10,034 bases of DNA, taken from the NCBI GenBank assembly GCA_002308115.1, contig DBVJ01000097.1:1-10034 (forward strand), written 5' to 3'. The notes below the pieces were generated by a model. It was not told where the DNA came from and searched no databases. It saw only the letters and a program-made list of their open reading frames with translations. The position numbers and the translations under genes were made by a program. The DNA is from Lachnospiraceae bacterium UBA1267. Its GTDB lineage: Bacteria; Bacillota; Clostridia; Lachnospirales; Lachnospiraceae. Positions 1-6,874 of the stretch are shown piece after piece. Each line of letters opens with the position of its first letter. Position 1 is the stretch's first letter.

Positions 1-6
1 GCGGGT

Positions 7-324
7 GACTCTGCGCCTGCGGGGGGCGAAGAGTCTTTTGGGTTGTTTTGGGTAATTAGACTCCATGATGATTTCATTGAAAGAGTCTTGGTTTCGCTTT
101 TTCTTATTTTGACTCTCCTAAATTGAATTATTCAGAGTCCATAGAATAGTTTTGGGGCAAAAAGACTCTCTCCGATGAGAAATCCCAGAGTCATATTCTT
201 ACTTTCCCCAATTAAGACTCCTGATAGCGAAGATTGAGAGAGTCCTTTTCACGCATTTAAGAATTCAGACTCCACGAATGAATGCAAAAAGAGTCAATTT
301 ATGAAGTCTTGACCTAAAAGACTC
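7..324. repeat. Alternating GACTC/GAGTC array, 52-bp period, unique gaps
   Basis: Thirteen pentamers alternate strictly in orientation. GACTC starts at 7, 59, 111, 164, 216, 268 and 320. GAGTC, its reverse complement, starts at 31, 83, 135, 188, 240 and 291. Spacing alternates 24 and 28 bp (single-base slips give 29, 23 and 29), so each class recurs every 51-53 bp. The gaps are of two kinds: 18-19 bp from GACTC to GAGTC, and 23-24 bp from GAGTC to GACTC. No gap sequence matches another. Every GAGTC is preceded by A and every GACTC is followed by T or C. The last unit is a half unit: no GAGTC lies near 344. The array is AT-rich apart from its first gap and probably extends left of the window. 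Each facing pair could form a 5-bp RNA or DNA hairpin, or an inverted protein site on one helix face, since 52 bp is about five turns. I recognise no known family; the repeat is far too short for CRISPR. Confidence 0.9.
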
Positions 325-344
325 TTATTCAAGATCCGGCCAGA

Positions 345-415
345 CAAGGGACGCATCGGCTTATTGGGAACAGCCCGGGGGCTTACGCACAAGCATGACA
401 CGGGCGGGTCCCTTG
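345..415 (+). other. Nested inverted repeat, candidate structured RNA or array boundary
   Basis: Three nested complementary segments lie just after the pentamer array. The outer is CAAGGGAC (345-352) with GTCCCTTG (408-415), 8 bp perfect. The middle is GCCCG (373-377) with CGGGC (401-405). The inner is GCTT (381-384) with AAGC (391-394) around a 6-nt loop. Together they make a rod with one large 5' internal loop (353-372). The composition is GC-rich, unlike the array beside it. There is no U-tract, so it is not an ordinary terminator. I could not match it to a riboswitch or ribozyme class that I know, and the strand is only assumed from the direction of purA. It could be the leader or end of the array, a small RNA, or chance pairing in GC-rich sequence. 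Confidence 0.35.
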
Positions 416-462
416 GCCTGTATGCCCATCTTTGTATGCCCCCGGTTCACGCTCTCCCTCTC

Positions 463-514
463 GGGGACACATGCACTCCGCTCACTCCTCCGTTCGCTTC
501 GGCATGTGCTCCCC
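463..514. repeat. Imperfect inverted repeat in intergenic region
   Basis: GGGGACACATGC (463-474) pairs with GCATGTGCTCCCC (502-514), 12 bp with one bulged base, around a 27-nt pyrimidine-rich loop. The loop has CTCCGCTCACTCCTCCGTTCGCTT character, like many short interspersed palindromic elements between genes. A direct repeat TATGCCC lies just upstream at 421-427 and 435-441. An open frame crosses this area (364-585), but it shows no ribosome binding site and a composition unlike a protein, so I leave it out. The role is unknown: it could be an interspersed repeat copy or an RNA hairpin. Confidence 0.4.
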
Positions 515-543
515 GCTCAGACCGGAAGGGCAGGGCTTCTGAC

Positions 544-572
544 TTGCAAAACAGACGGGTTTATAGTATAAG
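544..572 (+). promoter_or_regulatory. Probable purA-purB promoter
   Basis: TTGCAA at 544-549 (4 of 6 to the -35 consensus) and TATAAG at 567-572 (5 of 6 to the -10) are 17 bp apart, the optimal sigma-A spacing. Transcription would start near 579, leaving a leader of about 95 nt before purA. The overlapping TATAGT and TAGTAT hexamers are at worse spacing from this -35. I see no purine riboswitch consensus downstream. Confidence 0.55.
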
Positions 573-584
573 GAAAATGGTTTA

Positions 585-650
585 GGAGGGTCCTTTGGGA
601 CGCTCCGGGTTGAGGAAAATGCGCCGGCTCTCCGTCTGTGAACAGGCCGG
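585..650 (+). promoter_or_regulatory. Structured purA leader with two hairpins
   Basis: Immediately after the predicted transcription start, 585-593 pairs with 598-606: GGAG with CTCC and GTCC with GGAC, separated by one G-G mismatch, around the loop TTTG. The 5' arm contains most of a perfect AGGAGG (584-589), so this ribosome-binding sequence would be hidden when the hairpin forms. A second hairpin uses CCGGC (624-628) and GCCGG (646-650), with CTG/CAG stacked inside it. Neither has a U-tract, so termination is unlikely. Control of translation or transcript stability is a reasonable inference. Confidence 0.4.
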
Positions 651-678
651 ACAGCGAAGCAGAAAGGATCTCATATGA
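595..678 (+). CDS. Possible 27-codon leader ORF overlapping purA start
   Basis: A TTG codon at 595 lies 5 nt after the perfect AGGAGG at 584-589. The frame runs 27 codons to a TGA at 676-678 that overlaps the purA ATG (675-677) as ATGA, the usual arrangement for translational coupling. The peptide is rich in Arg, Lys and Ser and resembles no family I know. An internal ATG at 619, with GAGGA just before it, gives a 19-residue version (MRRLSVCEQAGQRSRKDLI). The evidence is the ribosome binding site and the overlap only. Against it: purA has its own AAAGGA site, the upstream AGGAGG can be part of a hairpin, and the start would be TTG. Confidence 0.3.
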   Translation: MGRSGLRKMRRLSVCEQAGQRSRKDLI

Positions 679-1949
679 AAAACTGCGCGATCGTCGGAAT
701 CAACTGGGGAGATGAAGGAAAGGGCCGCATGGTGGACCTTCTGACTGAAGACTATGACGTGGTCGTCCGTTATCAGGGCGGCGGAAACGCCGGCCATACC
801 GTCATCAACGAATTCGGAAAGTTTGCACTGCATCTCCTTCCGAGCGGCATCTTCCGCAAAGGCACGATGAACATTCTCGGAAACGGCGTGGCGCTGGATC
901 CGGAGAACCTCCTCAGGGAGATCCGTCAGGTGCGGGAGAAGGGTGTCGAGATCACGCCGGAGAACCTGATGATCTCCGAAAGAGCCTCGCTTCTCCTTCC
1001 GTGGCACCGCGAACTGGACGGTCTGGAGGAGAAACGCCTCGCCGGCAAGAAGTTCGGATCCACGAAGCAAGGCATCGCGCCGTTCTACAGCGACAAGGCC
1101 GCGAAGAAGACCGTGCTGGCGGGCGAGCTGTTCTACCCCGAAGAACTCCGCGAGCACCTCTCGGATCTTCTGGAGTGGAAGAATCTGACGCTTGAAAAGG
1201 TGTACAGCGCAAGGCCCTACACCATGATCTATCTGGAGCAGTGGCTCAAAGATTACTGCGAGCCGCTTATGCCTTTTATCAAAAACACTTCCGCCTGGCT
1301 CAGGGATGCGGACAATGCAGGCAGAAAGATCCTGTTTGAAGCGCAGCTGGGCGCGCTCCGCGATCTGGACTACGGCATCCATCCCTATACCACGAGTTCC
1401 AACCCGATCGCAGCCTATGCGCCGGTCGGCTCAGGCTATCCGAAGGCAAAGCTGGACCGCGTGATCGGTGTCGTGAAGGCCTATTCCACCTGCGTCGGCG
1501 AAGGCCCCTTCGTGAGCGAGATCTTCGGAGAAGAAGGGGACGCGCTTCGTGAAGCAGGCCAGGAATACGGCGCGAAGACCGGCCGTCCGCGCCGCGTGGG
1601 CGCGCTGGACCTGGTCGCCACGCGTTACGGCGTGGAAATGCAGGGCGCAACGGAGATCGCATTGACGAAACTGGACGTTTTGAGCTATCTCGACGAGATC
1701 CCGGTCTGCACGAAGTATCTGGTCGATGGAAAGGAGACGGAGGACTTCCCCTTCCCGACCGCGTTAAAGAATGCGAAACCGGTCCTTGTGACCGTCCCCG
1801 GCTGGCATCAGGACATTTCCGGCGTGAGACGCTTTGAGGATCTGCCGAAAGCGGCGCAGGATTATGTGCTCATGATCGAGAAAGGCACCGGCTGCTTTGT
1901 GAAATATGTTTCGGTCGGTCCTGAAAGGGAAAGCATCATCGAGAGGTGA
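675..1949 (+). CDS. purA: Adenylosuccinate synthetase
   Basis: This cytoplasmic enzyme joins IMP and aspartate using GTP to make adenylosuccinate, the first committed step from IMP to AMP. The 424-residue length is normal for bacterial PurA. Visible signatures are the nucleotide loop NWGDEGKGR (10-18) with the catalytic Asp13, GGGNAGHTV (35-43) with the catalytic His41, STKQGIAPFYSDK for IMP and switch contacts, VGEGPF, TGRPRR, LTKLDVL for guanine recognition, and a C-terminal SVGPERE. Asp13 and His41 fall at the E. coli numbers. The start is set by AAAGGA at 663-668, 6 nt before ATG. The loop departs from the more usual QWGDEGKGK (Gln to Asn, final Lys to Arg), which I associate with a clostridial branch. 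All residues expected for activity appear present. It is the first gene of a purA-purB operon. Confidence 0.96.
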   Translation: MKNCAIVGINWGDEGKGRMVDLLTEDYDVVVRYQGGGNAGHTVINEFGKFALHLLPSGIFRKGTMNILGNGVALDPENLLREIRQVREKGVEITPENLMISERASLLLPWHRELDGLEEKRLAGKKFGSTKQGIAPFYSDKAAKKTVLAGELFYPEELREHLSDLLEWKNLTLEKVYSARPYTMIYLEQWLKDYCEPLMPFIKNTSAWLRDADNAGRKILFEAQLGALRDLDYGIHPYTTSSNPIAAYAPVGSGYPKAKLDRVIGVVKAYSTCVGEGPFVSEIFGEEGDALREAGQEYGAKTGRPRRVGALDLVATRYGVEMQGATEIALTKLDVLSYLDEIPVCTKYLVDGKETEDFPFPTALKNAKPVLVTVPGWHQDISGVRRFEDLPKAAQDYVLMIEKGTGCFVKYVSVGPERESIIER

Positions 1950-1956
1950 AAATGCG

Positions 1957-3372
1957 ATGAAGGACCGCTATGAATCTCCGCTTTCCGGGCGCTACGCTTC
2001 CGAATACCTTCTGAAGCTGTTCTCCGAGCAGCATAAGATCGAGCTTTGGAGAAAACTGTGGCTTTCTTTGGCGCGCGCGGAAAAAGAGCTCGGACTTCCC
2101 GTTACGGACGAGCAGATCGAAGAACTGGCCGCGCATGTCTCGGATATCAACTTTGAGGAAGCCGAAGCCCGTGAAAGAGTGGTGCGTCATGACGTCATGG
2201 CGCATGTCTACGCCTACGGCCTCCAGTGTCCGAAAGCGGCCGGCATCATTCATCTCGGCGCCACCAGCCAGTACGTGAAGGACAATGCGGACCTGATCCT
2301 CTACCGGGAGGCGCTTCGGTATCTTCGGAAAGAAGTACTGAAAGTCGTCCGGAATCTGGCTGATTTTTCAAAACGCTACAAAGACCTTCCCTGCCTCGGC
2401 TATACCCATTTTCAGCCGGCGCAGCCCGTGACCGTCGGAAAGAGAGCGGCGCTCTGGCTTCAGGACTTCGTATCGGATCTCAGGGAGATCGATTATGTAT
2501 TGTCCGAGCTTCTGTTTCTGGGTTCGCGCGGGACGACCGGCACGGAAGCCAGCTTCATGGAACTGTTCGAAGGCGATGCCGCGAAGATCGACGAAATGAA
2601 CCGGATGATCGCCGCGGATTTCGGCTTTGAGCGGACCTTCCCCGTCGCTTCCCAGGTCTATCCGAGGAAGCTCGACAGCCGCATTCTGAACGCGCTTTCC
2701 TCGATTGGCGAGAGCGCATACCGGATGGCTTCGGACATTCGCCTTCTCATGCATGAGCGGGAGGTCGAAGAGCCCTTTGAGAAAGAACAGATCGGTTCTT
2801 CCGCCATGCCCTACAAGCGAAATCCCATGCGATGCGAACGAATCTGCGCGCTTTCGAGATATCTCATGACCGGCAGGCTTTCCGCGTCCATGACCGCCTC
2901 CACCCAGTGGCTTGAGCGGACGCTGGACGACTCGGCCATCCGCCGAATCTCCATGCCGGAAGGTTTCCTGACGGCGGACGCGGTGCTCCGTGTTACGGAA
3001 AATGTCACCGCGGGGCTTGTGGTGAATGAGAAGATCATCGAAAAGCACCTCAAGGACTACATGCCCTTCCTCGCGACCGAGAACATTCTCATGGAAGCCG
3101 TGAAGCGCGGCGGAGACCGGCAGAAACTGCACGAGGTCATCCGCGAATGCTCCATGGAAGCGACGGCCAGAATGAAAGAAGGCGGGGAACCCCGGCTTCT
3201 CGAGAGCCTGGCGGAGCGTCCGGAACTGGGTTTCAGGGCCGAAGAGCTTCAGGGACTTCTGGATCCGGCGGATTATGTCGGCCGTGCGGCGGAGCAGGTG
3301 GACGCATATGTCGCGGAGATCCTTCCGCTCCTTCAGGAACGGGAAGAGGGAGAGGACACGATTACAATATGA
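1957..3372 (+). CDS. purB: Adenylosuccinate lyase
   Basis: This enzyme releases fumarate from adenylosuccinate to give AMP, and from SAICAR in IMP synthesis. It belongs to the aspartase/fumarase superfamily and acts as a cytoplasmic tetramer. The 471-residue length fits the long clostridial/eukaryote-like type. Visible motifs are VRHDVMAHV with His78, HLGATS (99-104), YTHFQPAQP with His151 as the likely catalytic base or acid, RGTTGTEASF, and the superfamily loop GSSAMPYKRNP (280-290) with its mobile catalytic serine. I chose the ATG at 1957, not the upstream in-frame ATG at 1906. MKDRYESPLSGRYAS is the expected N-terminus, and AGAGGTGA, overlapping the purA stop, lies 7 nt before it. The 7-bp gap to purA implies one transcript and likely coupled translation of the two consecutive pathway steps. 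Confidence 0.96.
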   Translation: MKDRYESPLSGRYASEYLLKLFSEQHKIELWRKLWLSLARAEKELGLPVTDEQIEELAAHVSDINFEEAEARERVVRHDVMAHVYAYGLQCPKAAGIIHLGATSQYVKDNADLILYREALRYLRKEVLKVVRNLADFSKRYKDLPCLGYTHFQPAQPVTVGKRAALWLQDFVSDLREIDYVLSELLFLGSRGTTGTEASFMELFEGDAAKIDEMNRMIAADFGFERTFPVASQVYPRKLDSRILNALSSIGESAYRMASDIRLLMHEREVEEPFEKEQIGSSAMPYKRNPMRCERICALSRYLMTGRLSASMTASTQWLERTLDDSAIRRISMPEGFLTADAVLRVTENVTAGLVVNEKIIEKHLKDYMPFLATENILMEAVKRGGDRQKLHEVIRECSMEATARMKEGGEPRLLESLAERPELGFRAEELQGLLDPADYVGRAAEQVDAYVAEILPLLQEREEGEDTITI

Positions 3373-3378
3373 TTTTTT

Positions 3379-3407
3379 CGAAAACGGGCTCGGCGGGCCC
3401 GTTTTCG
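3379..3407 (+). terminator. Hairpin after purB, weak intrinsic terminator
   Basis: CGAAAACGGGC (3379-3389) and GCCCGTTTTCG (3397-3407) form an 11-bp perfect stem with a 7-nt loop. It starts seven bases after the purB stop. The T-run (four) is inside the 3' arm opposite an A-run, and no further U-tract follows; a T6 run lies on the 5' side. It may end or attenuate the pur transcript, allowing some read-through into the mutase gene, or it may protect the mRNA end. Confidence 0.55.
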
Positions 3408-3442
3408 CGTGGATCAGACTTCAATTGGAAAAGGAGTACGAA

Positions 3443-5176
3443 ATGGATTATCAGGAGAGAAACAGGATCTGGCTGGAATCGCTTCCCGAAGGCGATTCGC
3501 TTCATGAAGAACTTCTGACGCTTCAGGACAATGAGAAAGAGCTTCAGGAACGTTTTGTCGCGGACATGGTCTTCGGCACCGCGGGTCTGCGCGGCAAGAT
3601 CGGCGCGGGCACGATGCGTATGAATTACTATACGGTCGGCCGGGCGACGGAAGGCATCGCGCAGTTCATTCTGGAAAAAGCGCCGGGGGAAAAGGACAAA
3701 GGCGTCATCATCGCCCACGATCCCAGACATTTTTCCCATGAGTTCTCGGAATTGACCGCCGTGATCCTGGCGGAGCACGGCATTCCGGCCTTCGTCTTCC
3801 CGGATCTCAGGCCGACGCCCGAACTGGCTTTCCTGATCCGCAAGATCGGCACGGTTTCCGGCATCAACATCACCGCCTCCCACAATCCGAAGGACTACAA
3901 CGGCTACAAGGTCTACTGGACCGACGGCTGCCAGGTCAGCGCGGAGATCGCGGACGGCATGACGGAAAAGATCGCGGCGGCCCATTATTTCTCAGACGAA
4001 GAAGCCGGATCGCGCACGGCGGCGCTGAGCCCCGAGGCACGTAAGGCACGTTTTGAAGCGTTGAAAGAAGAAGGACTGATCCGCGTGCTTGGTACGGAAT
4101 ACGACCGGATGTATCTGGACGAAGTGGAATCTCTTGCGATCCATAAAGGGGACGAACTGGATCTGGACGTGCCCTTCATCTACACACCGCTGAACGGCGC
4201 AGGCTCGATTCCCTTCCGGACCATGTTGACCGACCGGGGCTTCCGGAATTGGCAGATCGTGCCGGAACAAGAGATGCCGGATCCGGATTTCACGACGGTC
4301 GGCTATCCGAACCCCGAAGACCCCAAGGCCTTCCGCCTGGCTGAAGAACTGGGCCGTCAGACCGGCGCGGAACTCCTCATGGCCACCGATCCGGACTCGG
4401 ACCGCTTCGCGATCGAGATCCTCTCTGAGGATGGAAACTATGTTCCGCTGAACGGCAACCAGACCGGGTATCTTCTGGTCAATTACATTCTCGAAGGCCG
4501 TAAGGACGCCGGCACGCTTCCTGAGCGGGGCGCCATGGTCGAATCCATCGTGACCAGCCCGATGTCCGCCATCATGGCGGAAGCCTACGGCGTGAAAATG
4601 TTTGAAGCGCTGACGGGCTTTAAGAATCTCTGCGGACGGATCCCCGAACTCACGGAACGCGGCTACACCTGCCTATTCGCCTACGAAGAGTCCGTGGGCT
4701 ATGCCGCATCCACCAACATCCGCGACAAGGACGGCATCTCGGCCGGCATGCTGGTTGCGGAGGCCGCGGCCTATTACCGGACAAAGGGACAGACGCTGTG
4801 GCAGGTCCTGATGGGACTCTATGAGAAGTACGGATATTTCGCGGAAGATGAGCCGAACCTTGTGCTGGAAGGCCTTTCAGGTGCGGCGCGTATCCGCCGT
4901 ATGATGGAAGCCATCCGCAAAGACCCCTTCACGGAGGTCGCGGGCGCCAAGGTCGTCTCAATCACGGACTATCTCCATGGCCATGAAGACATTCCGGCGT
5001 CGAACGTGCTCCGTTTCGAACTGGACAATCACACCCGTTTCTCCGTCCGTCCTTCCGGCACGGAACCCAAGATCAAATTCTACTTCTACACCTGCCAGGA
5101 CAGCCGTGAAAATGCGCTCGCGGTGAACAAGGCGGTCAAAGAAGCCGTGCTTTCAAAGATCCAGGAGATCGAATGA
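3443..5176 (+). CDS. Phosphoglucomutase/phosphomannomutase (long type)
   Basis: This alpha-D-phosphohexomutase interconverts 1- and 6-phosphates of glucose (or mannose) through a phosphoserine. It links glycolysis to glycogen, nucleotide-sugar and cell-wall synthesis. The 577 residues match the long Bacillus PgcA-like type. The four active-site loops are in order: TASHNP with phospho-acceptor Ser146 (144-149), the metal-binding DPDSDR (316-321), the sugar-binding EESVG (415-419), and the phosphate-binding RPSGTEPK (536-543). The N-terminal TAGLRGKIG (46-54) is also typical. The open frame extends back into purB, but ATG at 3443 has GGAG at 3433-3436, 6 nt away, and MDYQERNRIWL is a normal family start. 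Glucose versus mannose preference cannot be read from the sequence. Its product could feed on galactose or glucose salvage linked to the alpha-galactosidase in the window, which is only an inference. Confidence 0.93.
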   Translation: MDYQERNRIWLESLPEGDSLHEELLTLQDNEKELQERFVADMVFGTAGLRGKIGAGTMRMNYYTVGRATEGIAQFILEKAPGEKDKGVIIAHDPRHFSHEFSELTAVILAEHGIPAFVFPDLRPTPELAFLIRKIGTVSGINITASHNPKDYNGYKVYWTDGCQVSAEIADGMTEKIAAAHYFSDEEAGSRTAALSPEARKARFEALKEEGLIRVLGTEYDRMYLDEVESLAIHKGDELDLDVPFIYTPLNGAGSIPFRTMLTDRGFRNWQIVPEQEMPDPDFTTVGYPNPEDPKAFRLAEELGRQTGAELLMATDPDSDRFAIEILSEDGNYVPLNGNQTGYLLVNYILEGRKDAGTLPERGAMVESIVTSPMSAIMAEAYGVKMFEALTGFKNLCGRIPELTERGYTCLFAYEESVGYAASTNIRDKDGISAGMLVAEAAAYYRTKGQTLWQVLMGLYEKYGYFAEDEPNLVLEGLSGAARIRRMMEAIRKDPFTEVAGAKVVSITDYLHGHEDIPASNVLRFELDNHTRFSVRPSGTEPKIKFYFYTCQDSRENALAVNKAVKEAVLSKIQEIE

Positions 5177-5180
5177 CAAA

Positions 5181-5211
5181 ATGAGCCCCTCCCGCATCGG
5201 GAGGGGCTCAT
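5181..5211. terminator. 14-bp hairpin between mutase and esterase genes
   Basis: ATGAGCCCCTCCCG (5181-5194) pairs perfectly with CGGGAGGGGCTCAT (5198-5211) around the triloop CAT. It begins four bases after the mutase stop and ends just before the esterase ribosome binding site (5215-5220). On the plus strand no U-tract follows; read on the minus strand the stem is followed by TTTT. It most likely defines the 3' end of the mutase message, by termination or by blocking exonucleases. A plus-strand intrinsic terminator of standard form is not what is seen. Confidence 0.5.
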
Positions 5212-5224
5212 CGTAAGGAGTGCC

Positions 5225-6778
5225 ATGGATAATATGTTTCGTTTCGACAAAGACACAGCCGTCGTCCGGACGACCGGCGGCGACGTGAGAGGCTATGCAT
5301 ACCGGGGGATGCACATTTTCAAGGGCATTCCCTATGCAAAGGCACGGCGTTTCCATAAACCTGAGCCGGTCTCATGGGATGGCGTCCGGGTCTCGGCGGT
5401 CTACGGACCGGTCTGCCCGGTTGTCTCAGAGTGGGTGCCGGAGGATGATCTTCTGACCCCGCACCGCTTCTGGCCCAAGGATGAAAACTGCCAGAATCTG
5501 AACGTCTGGACGCCGGGTTTGGACGATGAGAAGCGGCCGGTGCTGGTGTGGATCCACGGCGGCGGTCATGAATTCGGCTCGTCCATCGAGCACGTCGCCT
5601 ACGACGGCGAGAACATGTGCTTTTACGGGCAGGCGGTCGTGGTCTCCCTCAATCACCGCCTGAACATTTTAGGCTACTTTGACGTATCGGATTTTGGAGA
5701 GGAATACGAAGATTCCGCGAACAACGGTACGAACGACCTCATTGCCGCGCTTCGCTGGATCCGGGACAACATCGCACGCTTCGGCGGCGACCCTGGAAAT
5801 GTAACGCTGATGGGCCAGTCCGGCGGCGGCATGAAGATCACCGAGCTTCTCCAGACCCCGGAAGCGGACGGATTGTTCCACAAGGCCGTCAACATGAGCG
5901 GCGTTTTCCCGAGAGAGATCACCGAAAGCCTTAAGCCGGAAGGGGCGGAGAGCGGCCGTAGGATCGTGGAAGCCGTGCTCAAGAAAATGCGTCTCAAGGA
6001 CGTGGCAGCCTTGGAGAAAGCCCCTTACGAAGCCTTCGCCGCGGCCTGGAAGGCGGTCAGCCCCGCCCTCGGGAAGAAAGGCTTCTATGTGGGCGGAAAC
6101 GGGCCGAAGAAAAATAAGTTCTATTTCGGCGATCCGCTGGAGGTCGGTTTCCGAAAAGAGACGGCCCAGATTCCGATGGTTGTCGGATCGACGCTCGGAG
6201 AGTTCTTTACGAGCTTCCCGGGAGAAGCGAACGTCAAAAAGATGACGAAGAAAGAGCAGCGGGCTTTTGTTTCGGCACTCTACGGGCCGGAAGCGCTGGC
6301 CTATGAGGCAGCCTTCAAAGAGGCTTATCCGGAGCGGAACCTCGCTGAGCTTGTAACCACGGACTTTGTCTGCCGCGCCGGTATCCTTCAGTATGTTTCC
6401 GGGAGAAGCATGATGAATGACTGCACCTACAGTTACATTTTCTGCCAGGACACACCGGTCTATGGAGGACGCGCGCCGTCACACTGCGCCGACATCCCGT
6501 ACCTTTTCCACAATACATCGCTGGTTCCGTCCTCCGTGGTGCCGCGTGTCACGCCGAAGCTGGAAAAAGAGATCTTTGACAGCCTCATGGCCTTCGCGCG
6601 AAGCGGCGACCCCAACACCTTCGAACTTCCTGAGTGGCATGCCGTGAAGCCCGGAGCGCTTTATACCATGCTCTTTGACGCAAAGACCCGCGAGGCACTG
6701 AACCACGACCTGGCCCTTATCCCCGCGATGGCCCGCGAACTCACCCCCATCCTGCAGAAACGCTTCTTCGGAAACTGA
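5225..6778 (+). CDS. Type-B carboxylesterase (para-nitrobenzyl esterase family)
   Basis: This is an alpha/beta-hydrolase of the carboxylesterase/cholinesterase family (COesterase) that hydrolyses carboxylic esters; the natural substrate is unknown. It has 517 residues, normal for the family. The N-terminal GDVRGYAYRGMHIFKGIPYA is the usual opening, and HGGG (111-114) is the oxyanion hole. The nucleophile elbow is GQSGG with Ser199, then GSTLGEFF with the likely acid Glu326, and SHCADIPYLF with His420. The elbow is GQSGG where most relatives have GESAGG. There is no signal peptide, so it is probably cytoplasmic. The ATG at 5225 has AAGGAG (5215-5220) 4 nt upstream; the next ATG (5234) would be 13 nt away. 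No clear terminator follows before the DIP1984 gene, 96 bp on, so co-transcription is possible. Confidence 0.92.
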   Translation: MDNMFRFDKDTAVVRTTGGDVRGYAYRGMHIFKGIPYAKARRFHKPEPVSWDGVRVSAVYGPVCPVVSEWVPEDDLLTPHRFWPKDENCQNLNVWTPGLDDEKRPVLVWIHGGGHEFGSSIEHVAYDGENMCFYGQAVVVSLNHRLNILGYFDVSDFGEEYEDSANNGTNDLIAALRWIRDNIARFGGDPGNVTLMGQSGGGMKITELLQTPEADGLFHKAVNMSGVFPREITESLKPEGAESGRRIVEAVLKKMRLKDVAALEKAPYEAFAAAWKAVSPALGKKGFYVGGNGPKKNKFYFGDPLEVGFRKETAQIPMVVGSTLGEFFTSFPGEANVKKMTKKEQRAFVSALYGPEALAYEAAFKEAYPERNLAELVTTDFVCRAGILQYVSGRSMMNDCTYSYIFCQDTPVYGGRAPSHCADIPYLFHNTSLVPSSVVPRVTPKLEKEIFDSLMAFARSGDPNTFELPEWHAVKPGALYTMLFDAKTREALNHDLALIPAMARELTPILQKRFFGN

Positions 6779-6874
6779 AGCCCGGTATGCGCCGGAAGGC
6801 GGAACACGCGGATAAGAATGAGGCGTTCATTGCAGCGTTTTACGAAACTTGAAAGAAGACAGAAGGAGACGAAA

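Noticed and set aside
7..324. CRISPR array
   Set aside because: The repeated word is 5 bp and alternates in orientation; CRISPR repeats are over 20 bp and in one direction, and no cas gene is in view.
7..324. TIGR (tandem interspaced guide RNA) array
   Set aside because: The alternating two-gap layout is similar, but the 52-bp period is longer than the roughly 36-nt units I recall. ATGATGA occurs in one unit only, so there is no consistent box C/D word, and no Tas gene is visible. I keep it as an analogy only.
364..585. 73-codon open frame
   Set aside because: It has no ribosome binding site, crosses inverted repeats and the predicted promoter, and its product is low in hydrophobic-core character.
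573..674. Purine, PRPP (ykkC) or ZTP riboswitch in the purA leader
   Set aside because: I looked for the conserved junction and loop sequences of these classes and found none; the leader is also short.
582..1382. 266-codon minus-strand frame opposite purA
   Set aside because: It is an antisense shadow of a highly conserved gene in GC-rich sequence.
2368..3132. 254-codon minus-strand frame opposite purB
   Set aside because: It is antisense to conserved PurB, and its product resembles no known protein.
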